Part shown: positions 1-8,291 of the stretch, piece by piece | Numbering within the stretch: the stretch's first letter is position 1 | Layout of the letters: each line of letters opens with the position of its first letter | From: Altericroceibacterium spongiae | GTDB taxonomy: Bacteria; Pseudomonadota; Alphaproteobacteria; Sphingomonadales; Sphingomonadaceae | Length of the DNA: 64,000 bases | Direction of reading: 5' to 3' | Assembly: GCF_003610805.1 (NCBI RefSeq) | Contig: NZ_RAPF01000001.1 | Span: 558,001-622,000, forward strand | Position numbers and translations under genes: made by a program | The notes under the pieces: model-generated | The model's input: only the letters and a program-made list of their open reading frames with translations | Database searches by the model: none | What the model was told of the DNA's origin: nothing

Positions 1-729
1 GGCCATCACCTGCACCCGACCGTGGGCACCCCGTTCGAAAAGACCCGCACTCCGCTGCAACTCTGGTTCTATGCAATCCACCTGTTCACGACCACGCGCC
101 ACGGCGTCAGCGGCAAGGAATTGCAGCGCCAGCTTGGCGTGACCTACAAAACCGCATGGCGCATGGCTTCGCTGATAGGCGAACACATGGCGGACGTTGA
201 CGGTGATCGCCCCATCGGCGGCCCCGGCACAGATGTCGAAATTGACGAAACGCTCATGGGCGGCGTCAAGAAGGGCAAGCACAATCGTGGTAGTGCCGCT
301 AAGACGGTTGTAGTGGGCGCTCTGGAGCGCGGCGGCGATGTGGTGGCCCAAGTGGTGCCGAACCAGCGCCGCGCTACTCTGGAGCCGTTCGTGACTGCTA
401 ACGTCAAGATCGGCGGCAACGTCCACACCGACGAACTGCGCAGCTACGCGAACCTTGCCGATGCCGGTTACCGCCACGCTCGCGTGAACCATGGCGCGGA
501 AGAGTATGCCTATTACGATTACCGCCTAGCGGAGACTGTGACGGTCAACGGGATCGAGAATTTCTGGCGGCACCTCAAGTGCTCGATCAGCGGCACCCAC
601 ACCAGCGTGAGCGCCAAGCACCTGAACCGTTACGTAAAGGAATTCGAGTATCGCTTCAATCGTCGGAACCGTCCGGAGACGATGCTTCCGGAGCTTCTTT
701 CGACTTTCCGGCCATTGAGCGAAGCGTAG
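1..729 (+). mobile_element. IS1595-family (ISXO2-like) transposase, 5' end outside window
   Basis: The reading frame is open from base 1, so the N-terminus lies to the left of the window; the first ATG-like codon at 22 is internal. The visible 242 codons form the catalytic half of an ISXO2-like DDE transposase: Asp in IDETLMGG, Asp in HTDELRSY and Glu in GIENFWRHLK, spaced as in the IS1595 family. The C-terminus (YRFNRRNRP) is also typical of the family. The enzyme would cut and join the ends of its own IS. I see no clear terminal inverted repeat between 730 and 809, so the right IS end is not defined. It marks the left side of the window as accessory DNA. Confidence 0.85.
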
Positions 730-809
730 CTTCGAAGGCCTCACGGTCGCCAATCTCGCCTTCGCGTTCGGCGATGAACTGAGTCAGATTCCCGCTCTCT
801 AGAGCTTCT

Positions 810-1325
810 CTAAGAGTGACCATAAATCCGCTGCCGCGCTTCCGCGATCATCACCGTCCGATTCTCCATCAAAGTGAAACGGGCCTTTGATGTTTGTAGC
901 GCAGCACTCCTGCCATCCGTATCGTCGACCATCAGTCGGAGGGTGGCTAACCCCTTCATGTACTCTGCCACATTGCCTTTCCCCATCAATGGAGCAAGGG
1001 CCTGTGTGGCGGCGACATGCGCAGCAATGGCCTGTCTAGCCTCTCGGCGGGCTTGAGCGACCTCTTGGCCATCAAGCACATTATCGGCGAGTTCAGTGAT
1101 TGCGGCATCAACCTTCGCGCCTGTCGAATTGAAATCCTGCACCGCTACAAGATATTGCTGCTGAAGGGCCGCTTCATTGTTAAGTTTGGCCGTTGCGTAG
1201 TATGTGAAAACAGCGGCGAAAAAGCCGCCGACTAGAGCGGTCGCAAGACCGCCTGCAGCAAGCTTGATCCAATTGATCAACTGCGCACGGGTCACATGTG
1301 CAAAAGGTGGCGCGGCTGTAGTCAT
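810..1325 (-). CDS. unknown membrane-anchored helical protein, partner of the upstream gene
   Basis: This is a 171-residue protein starting at the ATG at 1325, five bases after the stop codon of the 1331-2446 gene, so the two are probably co-transcribed and coupled. One hydrophobic segment lies at about residues 20-40 (GGLATALVGGFFAAVFTYY). The rest is charged, alanine-rich and predicted helical (DAAITELADNVLDG, ARREARQAIAAHVAATQALAPLM). The likely topology is a single N-terminal anchor with a cytoplasmic helical domain. I do not recognise a named family. Its position beside an EVE-like protein in an accessory region suggests a role as membrane effector or sensor, but that is inference. Confidence 0.6.
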   Translation of the reverse strand: MTTAAPPFAHVTRAQLINWIKLAAGGLATALVGGFFAAVFTYYATAKLNNEAALQQQYLVAVQDFNSTGAKVDAAITELADNVLDGQEVAQARREARQAIAAHVAATQALAPLMGKGNVAEYMKGLATLRLMVDDTDGRSAALQTSKARFTLMENRTVMIAEARQRIYGHS

Positions 1326-1330
1326 GATAG

Positions 1331-2446
1331 TTATTTGCGCGCTTTCGGCACGGTTTTCAAGCTTGCTGCTGTCGTCACCTTGGCATCCTTTCCCGCTCGG
1401 GCGCACAAATCGCTCGCTTGATCGAGGCGAGCCTCGCCTAAAGCTACAGCCATATCGTTAATGCATTCCTCTATGGCAGTTCCCGCCGCATTCGAGCCGA
1501 CCCCTACAGTCTTGAGTTCCACCGTTACACCGTTGTCCACGACAGTTTTGCTGTCACAACCCGATAGGGCAAACATTCCCACGAGGGCCAAGGCGAAGCC
1601 GCCCGGAGATTTCAGGACGTATGCCCCCGGCGAATTCACGTTAATCGTGAGGTCTGCAGCTTGATCGTCCGGAACCTGAGATAGACCCATCTCGTAGAAC
1701 GAGGCAGGCAGCGCCCCACCACCTCCCAATCGAGATTGAAGATAGTCAAATCCGTTGAGCCAGGCGGATAGCACCGCACTATCCTCTGAGGTAAAGCGCG
1801 CCTTGCCTGTATGGAACTCGGCGACGAAATTGCCGCGGTAGACGAAATTTCGATAGGCGAGACGGTACACCTCTTCGTGCAAACTCCGCCCAATCTGGAA
1901 GACAGCGGTTTGAGTGTGCAACGCCTTGATCATTTCGCCGCTGAAGAAGCGTTTGGACTGAGCAGCTTTCCACTTCACACGTCGCCCAATGTAGGTGAAT
2001 TCACCATCTTCTCCGTCCTGAGCCACAATGGTCTTGGTGTCCCAAGGCTCGTCGAGCAACTCACCAATCAAAACGTCTTTTGCATACCCCTCTACAGGAA
2101 CGACGACCAAATCGCCCTTCTGCGCCTCTCCTAGCAACGCTTTCAGAAATCCAAGTCGAGTTCGGTCAGTCCGATTAATGGCTTTTGATCCCTTCGGATC
2201 ATTCCCGCGAGCCCGACTTTTCAATTCCCGATCCCATCTATCGGTTGCGATCGCCTTTGCTATTGCCTGATCGGACCATGTATTCGGATGCCCGTCCAAA
2301 TGGTCCAAGCCGCGCACATCCAAAAAAATCGCATTGGACCGCTTCACCTCTTTGTAGAAGCGGTATGTCTTTCCCGGCGAAACTTTGAAAATGCGATGAT
2401 CGTCGGGCAAAACATAGGCATCCAATGACACGACTGGCTTAGGCAT
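1331..2446 (-). CDS. unknown protein with EVE/PUA-like domain and a hydrophobic segment
   Basis: This is a 371-residue protein of no family I can name. Residues about 110-160 read GDLVVVPVEG, VLIGEL, YTYIGRRVKW, which matches the pattern of EVE-like (PUA-fold) N-terminal domains of restriction proteins: a GDLVVVP strand, an IGE strand and a closing RxVkW. Such domains read modified bases in DNA or RNA. Residues about 275-297 form a hydrophobic stretch ending in LSGCDSK; it is internal, so it is more likely a transmembrane helix than a lipobox. The C-terminal 70 residues probably lie on the other side of the membrane. It is followed after 5 nt by a second membrane protein. The EVE assignment rests on pattern recognition only. 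Confidence 0.6.
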   Translation of the reverse strand: MPKPVVSLDAYVLPDDHRIFKVSPGKTYRFYKEVKRSNAIFLDVRGLDHLDGHPNTWSDQAIAKAIATDRWDRELKSRARGNDPKGSKAINRTDRTRLGFLKALLGEAQKGDLVVVPVEGYAKDVLIGELLDEPWDTKTIVAQDGEDGEFTYIGRRVKWKAAQSKRFFSGEMIKALHTQTAVFQIGRSLHEEVYRLAYRNFVYRGNFVAEFHTGKARFTSEDSAVLSAWLNGFDYLQSRLGGGGALPASFYEMGLSQVPDDQAADLTINVNSPGAYVLKSPGGFALALVGMFALSGCDSKTVVDNGVTVELKTVGVGSNAAGTAIEECINDMAVALGEARLDQASDLCARAGKDAKVTTAASLKTVPKARK

Positions 2447-2635
2447 TTGATCCCCCTCGGTGATGCGGGAGGATTAAGGCTGTGTCTTCAGGGAGTCAAT
2501 TCACGTATGCGAAGGGGATACACCCCAAATTGTGACATCATTGTGCCGCACTGTGCCTCAGGTTGCCGCTCTGTTCCGTTTTCGATTGACGCCCAGGCCT
2601 GCTGAAACTATCGGAAATCTCGCATTTCCTAATGC

Positions 2636-2679
2636 GCGCCCGTAGCTCAGCAGGATAGAGCACCAGATTCCTAATCTGG
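2636..2679 (+). pseudogene. 5' half of a tRNA-Arg (anticodon CCT), 3' half missing
   Basis: Bases 2636-2642 (GCGCCCG) form the 5' acceptor strand, followed by TA, a D-arm (GCTC...GAGC) and a perfect 5-bp anticodon stem, CCAGA/TCTGG, around TTCCTAA, giving anticodon CCT. After 2679 the sequence shows no variable loop, no TTCGA-type T-loop and no CGGGCGC acceptor complement. The gene is therefore cut exactly at the 3' side of the anticodon stem, a common crossover region for tyrosine recombinases. It lies in the 503-base gap 2447-2949, where I otherwise see no convincing gene; the open frames there have no supported start or family. Confidence 0.8.
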
Positions 2680-2949
2680 TGCACCGCACCGCTAATGGAG
2701 TAAATTTGCGCTGGCCTAATGCCTTTCACAAATGTGTCCGCCAGTTGGCAGTCGCAAGAAGGATGGCTTACGTCAGGCCATCATCATCCTTGAACATTCA
2801 AAAACAGATCATCCGCCCAGAGAGGCGGGGGATCAGGGCGCGCCAACGCCCCAATACCGACGAAGATGCGTCGTCATGTCCCAATCAGGCCCCAATTGGG
2901 TCCATCCCGCCTGCCGACTCGGCGTGTGAACAAATAGGGAACAAATGCG

Positions 2950-3774
2950 ATGCTGTCGAATCCACAGCCACACTTTCAAGCCGTTTCACCTTGCCGCCCA
3001 CCGGCGGCTTACATTGGAGGGAAGCGCAATCTCGCCAAGCGCCTATGTAGTTTGATCGAGAACACGCCGCACAAAGCCTATGCTGAGGTATTTGTAGGGA
3101 TGGGAGGCATATTCTTCCGGCGGAGATCACGCCCGACGGTGGAGGTGATCAACGATTGGAGCGAAGATGTTTCTACGCTCTTTCGCGTTCTGCAGCGGCA
3201 TTACGTTGCCTTCATGGATATGCTGCGTTTCCAGATCACTAGCAGAACTGGATTTGAAAAGTTAATTGCGCTCGATCCGGCTGGCTTAACCGATCTCGAG
3301 CGATCGGCCCGGTTCCTGTATCTGCAGCGGACTGCTTTTGGCGGAAAGGTGAGAGGCCGTAACTTCGGTGTGTCACCGGAAAATGCGGCTCGCTTCGATG
3401 TCATGAAATTAGGGCCGATGCTGGAAGACGTGCATGAACGACTGGCATCGGTAACGGTGGAGCGGTTGCCCTGGAGTGAATTTATCGACCGGTATGATCG
3501 TGCCGGCACTCTCTTTTATCTCGACCCTCCGTATTTCGGGAATGAAGGCGATTATGGAGCAGGGATGTTCGCCCGTGATCAGTTCGAGTGCATGGCCGAG
3601 CAACTCAAGGGAATTAAAGGACAATTCTTCCTGTCGCTGAATGATCATCCAGAAGTGCGTCGTATTTTCTCCGGATTTCGGTTTCGCGAAGAAGATGTGC
3701 GCTGGACGGTTGGCGGCAATTCAAATGCAAAGGTGGCGAAGGAAGTCATTATATCGAACACAGGTTCCGGTTGA
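2950..3774 (+). CDS. D12-class (Dam-like) adenine-specific DNA methyltransferase
   Basis: This 274-residue protein transfers a methyl group from SAM to N6 of adenine in DNA. The D12 layout is clear: motif X YIGGKRNLAKRL at about 21-32, SAM-binding motif I AEVFVGMGG at 45-53 and catalytic motif IV DPPY at 192-195. Length and order match Dam/DpnM-type enzymes. No restriction enzyme is next to it, so it looks like an orphan methylase of a phage or island. It lies between the tRNA-Arg fragment and the integrase, and converges on the unknown gene at 3797. The Shine-Dalgarno sequence is weak, so the start could be a few codons off. Confidence 0.88.
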   Translation: MLSNPQPHFQAVSPCRPPAAYIGGKRNLAKRLCSLIENTPHKAYAEVFVGMGGIFFRRRSRPTVEVINDWSEDVSTLFRVLQRHYVAFMDMLRFQITSRTGFEKLIALDPAGLTDLERSARFLYLQRTAFGGKVRGRNFGVSPENAARFDVMKLGPMLEDVHERLASVTVERLPWSEFIDRYDRAGTLFYLDPPYFGNEGDYGAGMFARDQFECMAEQLKGIKGQFFLSLNDHPEVRRIFSGFRFREEDVRWTVGGNSNAKVAKEVIISNTGSG

Positions 3775-3796
3775 TCCCGGAGAGGCATAACGATCT

Positions 3797-4288
3797 TCAG
3801 GAGTTGATGTGTGCGGCCATTTTCCAGTGTCGTATCGACGAACTGAACGAGGTGCTGCGGATGTACTCCTTGTGCGTATCGGCAGGGTAGGGGTCATTGC
3901 CCAGCAGATGCCAGAACTTATCGGCTTGCCAGCTTAAGGCGATCCCACAACTGACCAGCCAGCCCAAGGCCAACCGGTGCGCGTCTGTTCGTTCGATAGG
4001 AGATGCGCTGGCTTTCTCCGCAGCATCCTCGAGCACAGAAATTGCTGAGTACGTCAGCACACTTCGGGGCGGCAGAGGGGCTCTATTCGCTCTTTTGGGA
4101 TCTGGCCGATATGTTGGATGGTGCTGACGTTCAGCTATAGCGCGTGCAAAAACGAGAGCCGACTGGGCATGACGCATTGTCCACGGCTTGTATTCACCTT
4201 CTTCATAATCTCCGCCCCGCCTCAACCAAGCGATGATCGCTGCGACCTCATCGACAAATTCAACTGTTTGAAACGACTCATCTGCCAT
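3797..4288 (-). CDS. hypothetical protein
   Basis: This is a 163-residue soluble protein with no signal peptide, membrane helix or motif that I recognise. It is mainly helical by composition and has many aromatic residues (AIIAWLRRGGDY, KFWHLLGNDPYP). The minus-strand frame converges on the D12 methylase gene 22 bases away. Its length and amphipathic composition support a real gene, but no function is proposed. The 170 bases between it and the integrase are AT-richer than the surroundings and probably hold its promoter. Confidence 0.5.
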   Translation of the reverse strand: MADESFQTVEFVDEVAAIIAWLRRGGDYEEGEYKPWTMRHAQSALVFARAIAERQHHPTYRPDPKRANRAPLPPRSVLTYSAISVLEDAAEKASASPIERTDAHRLALGWLVSCGIALSWQADKFWHLLGNDPYPADTHKEYIRSTSFSSSIRHWKMAAHINS

Positions 4289-4458
4289 GAGTCGTTTGTT
4301 CTTCTAATGTTCTGTTTTCGTCAACTGGATTCTGCCGGTTGAGGGCAGCTGATGAAGTTTACGCATAACAGTTAAGTATTGGAAATATGAGGGTTTTTGG
4401 GAAAGAGTTTACAAGAAAATGGCTATAAATCAGCGAGAAGGCAGGAATCATAATCTGA

Positions 4459-5748
4459 TTACCTCCGAGCCACCGTCAACAGCTCTGCTGCAGGACGCGC
4501 TCCTTCCATCAGCATATCGGCCCACTTATTAGCGAGCTGCCTGCGGCGCGGCATGAACTGGGCACGGTTGTAAGCGGCCTCCACTTTTTCCTTCGGCAGG
4601 TGGGCAAGCATCAGATCAATCACGGCTCGGTCATCGGCCCGGCCATGCTCCTTTGCCCACTCATTCATAATGGTCGAAAATGCAGCGCGCCACCCATGTG
4701 GCACGTGCCGGCCGTGCCATCCAACACGGTTATAGAGATAGCCGATAGCATTCTCTGACAGCGGCTTGTGAGCATGGCGCTGGCTAGGAAATGTGAGGGC
4801 ACCGCGCCCGGTCAGCCTGTGGACGGCCCTGATCGTCTCGACTGCGGTCGGGGCGAGGGGCACAAGGTGATCGAACTCCCCTTCATCTTTGCGGGTAAGG
4901 GCCAGCTTCATCCGCTCGGCCGGGATGGTCCACAGAGCTTCAGGCGCTTCCTCATCTCCTTCCATGTCGAAACCTGAGAACTCCGACCATTGCGCGCCAC
5001 GAATGACGCCAGGACGAACGGCGGTAAGTGCCAATAAGCGCGAGGCCAGCAGGGTGACGGGATAAGCGCCGCTGCCTTCGCTTTTTCTGAGCAGTTCTTG
5101 CAGCTCACTGAGATCGGTCACAGCAGCTTGCCGCCTGCTTTTTGGTTTTGGTTTAAGCGCGCTGATAACTGCTTCGGCTGGATTGTCGCGCACGATACCC
5201 AATGACTGTGCGTAGAAGAATACCCCGGATAATCGTTGGCGTACCCTCTTTGCGGTCTCGATTGCGCCGCGACGCTCAATCTTTCGCAAAACCTCTATCA
5301 AGAGGGCCTGATCAAGATCCGCGATCGGCAAGCTACCGACATGCGAGAAGACGTCGCGTTCAAGGCTATGGATGACGTCATTTGAATGGACGGGCGTCCA
5401 GCGCCCTTTGTTCAGTTCAAACCATTCGCGAGAGACGCGCTCCACACTATAGCCAGAGCTTTGGGCCACAGAGAGCGCGCGGCGCTTCTTTTCAAGCGAT
5501 GGGTCAACTCCGTCACGAACTAACTTGCGGGCCTGATCGCGCTTCTCTCTTGCTTCGGCCAACGACACTTCCGGGTAAGGCCCGAACGAGAGGAGCTTTT
5601 CCTTTCCTGCGAACCGGTAGCGCATCCTCCAAAGCTTCGATCCGTTCGGTCTGACCAAAACAAACAGGCCTTTACCATCGGTGATCTTATAATCACTCGC
5701 CTTGGCCGCTGCCTTGCGCACACGTGTGTCAGATAGGTTTTCAGCCAC
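4459..5748 (-). CDS. int: P4-type tyrosine recombinase (integrase)
   Basis: This site-specific recombinase of about 429 residues has an N-terminal DUF4102-type arm-binding domain (SDYKITDGKGLFVLV, KLLSFGPYPEVSLAEAREKRDQARKL), a core-binding SAM-like domain, and a catalytic domain with the first Arg in TAVRPGVIRGAQW, HGWRAAF (HxxR) and a late His in AHLPKEKVEAAYNR with the Tyr nucleophile. I prefer the GTG at 5748 (VAENLSDTRVRKA follows a GAGG) over the longer frame to 5832, because family members start near this point. The gene's 5' end faces the 3' end of tRNA-Ser 155 bases away, the usual arrangement for an element integrated in a tRNA 3' end. Confidence 0.9.
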   Translation of the reverse strand: MAENLSDTRVRKAAAKASDYKITDGKGLFVLVRPNGSKLWRMRYRFAGKEKLLSFGPYPEVSLAEAREKRDQARKLVRDGVDPSLEKKRRALSVAQSSGYSVERVSREWFELNKGRWTPVHSNDVIHSLERDVFSHVGSLPIADLDQALLIEVLRKIERRGAIETAKRVRQRLSGVFFYAQSLGIVRDNPAEAVISALKPKPKSRRQAAVTDLSELQELLRKSEGSGAYPVTLLASRLLALTAVRPGVIRGAQWSEFSGFDMEGDEEAPEALWTIPAERMKLALTRKDEGEFDHLVPLAPTAVETIRAVHRLTGRGALTFPSQRHAHKPLSENAIGYLYNRVGWHGRHVPHGWRAAFSTIMNEWAKEHGRADDRAVIDLMLAHLPKEKVEAAYNRAQFMPRRRQLANKWADMLMEGARPAAELLTVARR

Positions 5749-5903
5749 GATACCCTCAAATCTCGAATCGATACCCCGAAATATACTCGCAGGTACCCGC
5801 ATTGAGTGGCACGGCATTGCACACGATGACAATAGCGGGGTAGCGCGAATCGCGCTCTATTGGCGCTTTATGGCTTCGGCTGGCGTGTTGTGGCGTGGTG
5901 AGA

Positions 5904-5993
5904 TGGCGGACAGGGTGGGATTCGAACCCACGGTGGGCTTGCACCCACGCCGGTTTTCAAGACCGGTGCATTCAACCACTCTGCCACCTGTCC
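5904..5993 (-). tRNA. tRNA-Ser (anticodon TGA)
   Basis: On the minus strand the gene has acceptor stem GGACAGG/CCTGTCC, discriminator G and an encoded CCA (5904-5906). The anticodon loop CTTGAAA gives TGA, and there is a long class II variable arm. The T-arm GTGGGTTCGAATCCCAC is intact. All arms pair, so this is a functional 90-nt gene. Its 3' end faces the integrase gene at 4459-5748 and is the likely attachment site of that element; I found no second copy of this 3' end in bases 1-5900. Confidence 0.95.
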
Positions 5994-6173
5994 GCTTCGG
6001 AAAAGCCCGCTAACGCCTTATGCACGGTTTGTCACGTCAAACCGTTGCAGAAACTCTTCGAGATCCGTTGTGCCGAGCGTTCTGACCCGAAAATGCCCCC
6101 GTTCCCACAGCTTTTGCGCAAATCGGAAGGATCGGGAATTCACAAGGATGTTCTGGCGTGCAAGGGTAATGCT

Positions 6174-7208
6174 ATGCAGATTTCCAGTTTTCTTTCCCGG
6201 ACCTTCCTTGCCATGAGTGCAGCACTTGGCCTGTCCACTGCTTCATGCGCGCAGGAACCGGCGGATATGTCGTTCGATTCTTATGTCCAGTCTCTCAAGG
6301 CAAAAGCGCGTGCGGAAGGCGTCAGCGATACGACTATTCGGCGCATGACTGACGGGCTTTCGATCAATCAGCGGGTGCTGGCGCTGGATACGGACAATGT
6401 TTCCTCTCCGTCGGGCGGAGGCTTCCCCTCTATGGCAAACTATATTGCCAGACATAATACAGCTTCACGGATTGCGGGAGGCAGGCGCAAATATGCGCAG
6501 ATCCAGCCTCTCGCACAGCAGGTGGAGCAGCGTTATGGCGTTCCGGCCGAGATCTTGATTGCCATTTGGGGGCATGAAACCGCTTACGGCGCGGTGAAGG
6601 GCAGTTTCGATCTTTCTCAGGCGCTTGCAACGCTCGCCTGGCATGGCCGCCGTCGGACTCTGTTTGAACAGGAATTCCTCGATCTTCTGAAAATTGCCGA
6701 TACCGGTATACCCCGGTCCACTTTAGTGGGGAGCTGGGCGGGCGCTTTCGGCAATTCCCAGTTTCTGCCGAGCATCTATCTGCGTCTGGCAGTGGATGGC
6801 GATGGTGACGGCACTCGGGATATCTGGAACAGCGATGCCGATACACTCTATTCGATAGCCAATTACTTTCATGACGCCGGGTGGCGGCGCGGGCAGCCCT
6901 GGGCAGTACGCGCCTATACGCCGAACAGTGTAGACCGCATGGCCATTACCACGAAAATGGATTCCCCGGTCTGCGAACGTGTCCATGGCCGCCACAGCCG
7001 CTGGCTGACAGTGGCCGAATGGAAGAAGCTGGGCGTGACGCCGCAGCAGCCGCTGGCTGACGACGTTATGGCGAGCCTGTTCGAACCCGATGGACCGGCG
7101 GCACCGAGCTATCTCTTAACTCAGAATTATAGAGTGATCCTCGAATATAACTGCTCGAACTATTACGCGATGAGTGTGGGGTTATTGGCAGATGAAATTG
7201 CGAAATAA
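6174..7208 (+). CDS. mltB: lytic murein transglycosylase (MltB/SLT family)
   Basis: This 344-residue exported enzyme cleaves the MurNAc-GlcNAc bond in peptidoglycan with formation of anhydro-MurNAc. An N-terminal signal (FLSRTFLAMSAALGLSTASC) runs into CAQEPA, which may be a lipobox or a signal peptidase I site. The catalytic region has Glu in AIWGHETAYG, followed by GSWAGAFGNSQFLPS and DGDGDGTRDIW, all typical of MltB. A C-terminal peptidoglycan-binding-like part is shorter than in some relatives. The start at 6174 follows AAGGG by about 6 nt; the open frame upstream crosses the tRNA-Ser and is not coding. It overlaps rlpA by 17 nt. Confidence 0.9.
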   Translation: MQISSFLSRTFLAMSAALGLSTASCAQEPADMSFDSYVQSLKAKARAEGVSDTTIRRMTDGLSINQRVLALDTDNVSSPSGGGFPSMANYIARHNTASRIAGGRRKYAQIQPLAQQVEQRYGVPAEILIAIWGHETAYGAVKGSFDLSQALATLAWHGRRRTLFEQEFLDLLKIADTGIPRSTLVGSWAGAFGNSQFLPSIYLRLAVDGDGDGTRDIWNSDADTLYSIANYFHDAGWRRGQPWAVRAYTPNSVDRMAITTKMDSPVCERVHGRHSRWLTVAEWKKLGVTPQQPLADDVMASLFEPDGPAAPSYLLTQNYRVILEYNCSNYYAMSVGLLADEIAK

Positions 7209-8268
7209 TGGCCGTTGCAGGCACCTGATAGGGTTTACGGCGGCTATCGCATTAACAGGATGTGCTCACAGCGGAACAGGCAGCCAGCCTGTTTCGACGG
7301 CAGAGTCGGCCAGAACCGGGCCAGCTGCAGACTATCCGATGCTGATCGGAGAGCCCTATCAGATCAATGGTACAACTTATCGTCCTTCGGACGCTTTGAA
7401 CTACGATCATGTGGGCTATGCGGCGCTGGATAGTGTCGGCGGCACGGCGATCAGCGCTGCACATCATACATTGCCTGTCCCAAGCTATGCGGAAGTAACC
7501 TCGCTGGATAGCGGGCGGACCATTCTCGTGCGGGTTGAGCGGCGCGGTCCTATGGAGGGTAACGATCTGATTGCCCTGTCAGCGGGGGCGTTCGATCAAC
7601 TGGGGGCGCAACCCGGCGTTGCCGTTCGTGTTCGCCGGGTCAATCCGCCAGAAGATCAGCGTGCTTTGCTGCGTAGCGGCCAACAGGCGCCCCTCCGCAT
7701 GGATACGCCGAAGTCCCTTATTGAAGTATTGCGTCGCCGCTTGCCGCAGAATGGCTCCGCATCGCTTCAGGCTTCGGTTGAAAAAACGCCTGCCGGCTCG
7801 CAACCCTCTCCATCCGAACAGAATGCGGTTGCACCGGAGCGATCTGCTTCAGTAGCAACCAACAAGAGCACGACTTCGGCAACAAATCCGCCGCCCCTTC
7901 CTCCAGTGGCGGAAAGGCGTGCCCATCCCGATCCTGCAGAGCCGGTCGGGTCTTCCAAGGAAGGCCGTCACTTTGCTGAAGCGTTTCCTGCTGAAAAATC
8001 CGAAACTGCGGCTCAAAACATCCCGGCACCGCGGCAGCCTGTACAGAAAGATGCGGGAGGGCATTTCATGGTTCAGGCCGCCACTTTTTCAACGCAGGAA
8101 CGAGCGCAGAAAGCATCGGAACCATTACAGGCCCATGTCACACCTTCGGGTCGATACTACCTGATGCAAATGGGGCCGTTCAGATCGCGTGCAGAGGCGC
8201 AGGCATCTCTCGCCAAGGTCAAAGCCGCAGGGTATAGCGACGCTCGAATCTTTACTCTTAGCAAGTAA
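7192..8268 (+). CDS. rlpA: RlpA-like septal ring lipoprotein with SPOR domain
   Basis: This 358-residue outer-membrane lipoprotein has a signal ending in lipobox LTGC. A double-psi beta-barrel domain (about 45-150; HHTLPVPSYAEVTSLDSG, VRVERRGPMEGNDLIALS) is typical of RlpA, which trims naked glycan strands at the division site. A long Pro/Ser/Ala-rich linker leads to a C-terminal SPOR domain (HFMVQAATFSTQERAQ...YYLMQMGPF) that binds denuded glycan. The start at 7192 (MKLRNNGR) gives a proper signal peptide and overlaps the end of mltB, so the two wall-cutting proteins are probably coupled. Confidence 0.9.
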   Translation: MKLRNNGRCRHLIGFTAAIALTGCAHSGTGSQPVSTAESARTGPAADYPMLIGEPYQINGTTYRPSDALNYDHVGYAALDSVGGTAISAAHHTLPVPSYAEVTSLDSGRTILVRVERRGPMEGNDLIALSAGAFDQLGAQPGVAVRVRRVNPPEDQRALLRSGQQAPLRMDTPKSLIEVLRRRLPQNGSASLQASVEKTPAGSQPSPSEQNAVAPERSASVATNKSTTSATNPPPLPPVAERRAHPDPAEPVGSSKEGRHFAEAFPAEKSETAAQNIPAPRQPVQKDAGGHFMVQAATFSTQERAQKASEPLQAHVTPSGRYYLMQMGPFRSRAEAQASLAKVKAAGYSDARIFTLSK

Positions 8269-8291
8269 GACCGGGCTCCTGCGGTCCGGCT

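Noticed and set aside
2679-3050. 123-codon plus-strand frame after the tRNA-Arg fragment
   Set aside because: It overlaps the D12 methylase start, has a biased non-protein-like composition and no ribosome-binding site.
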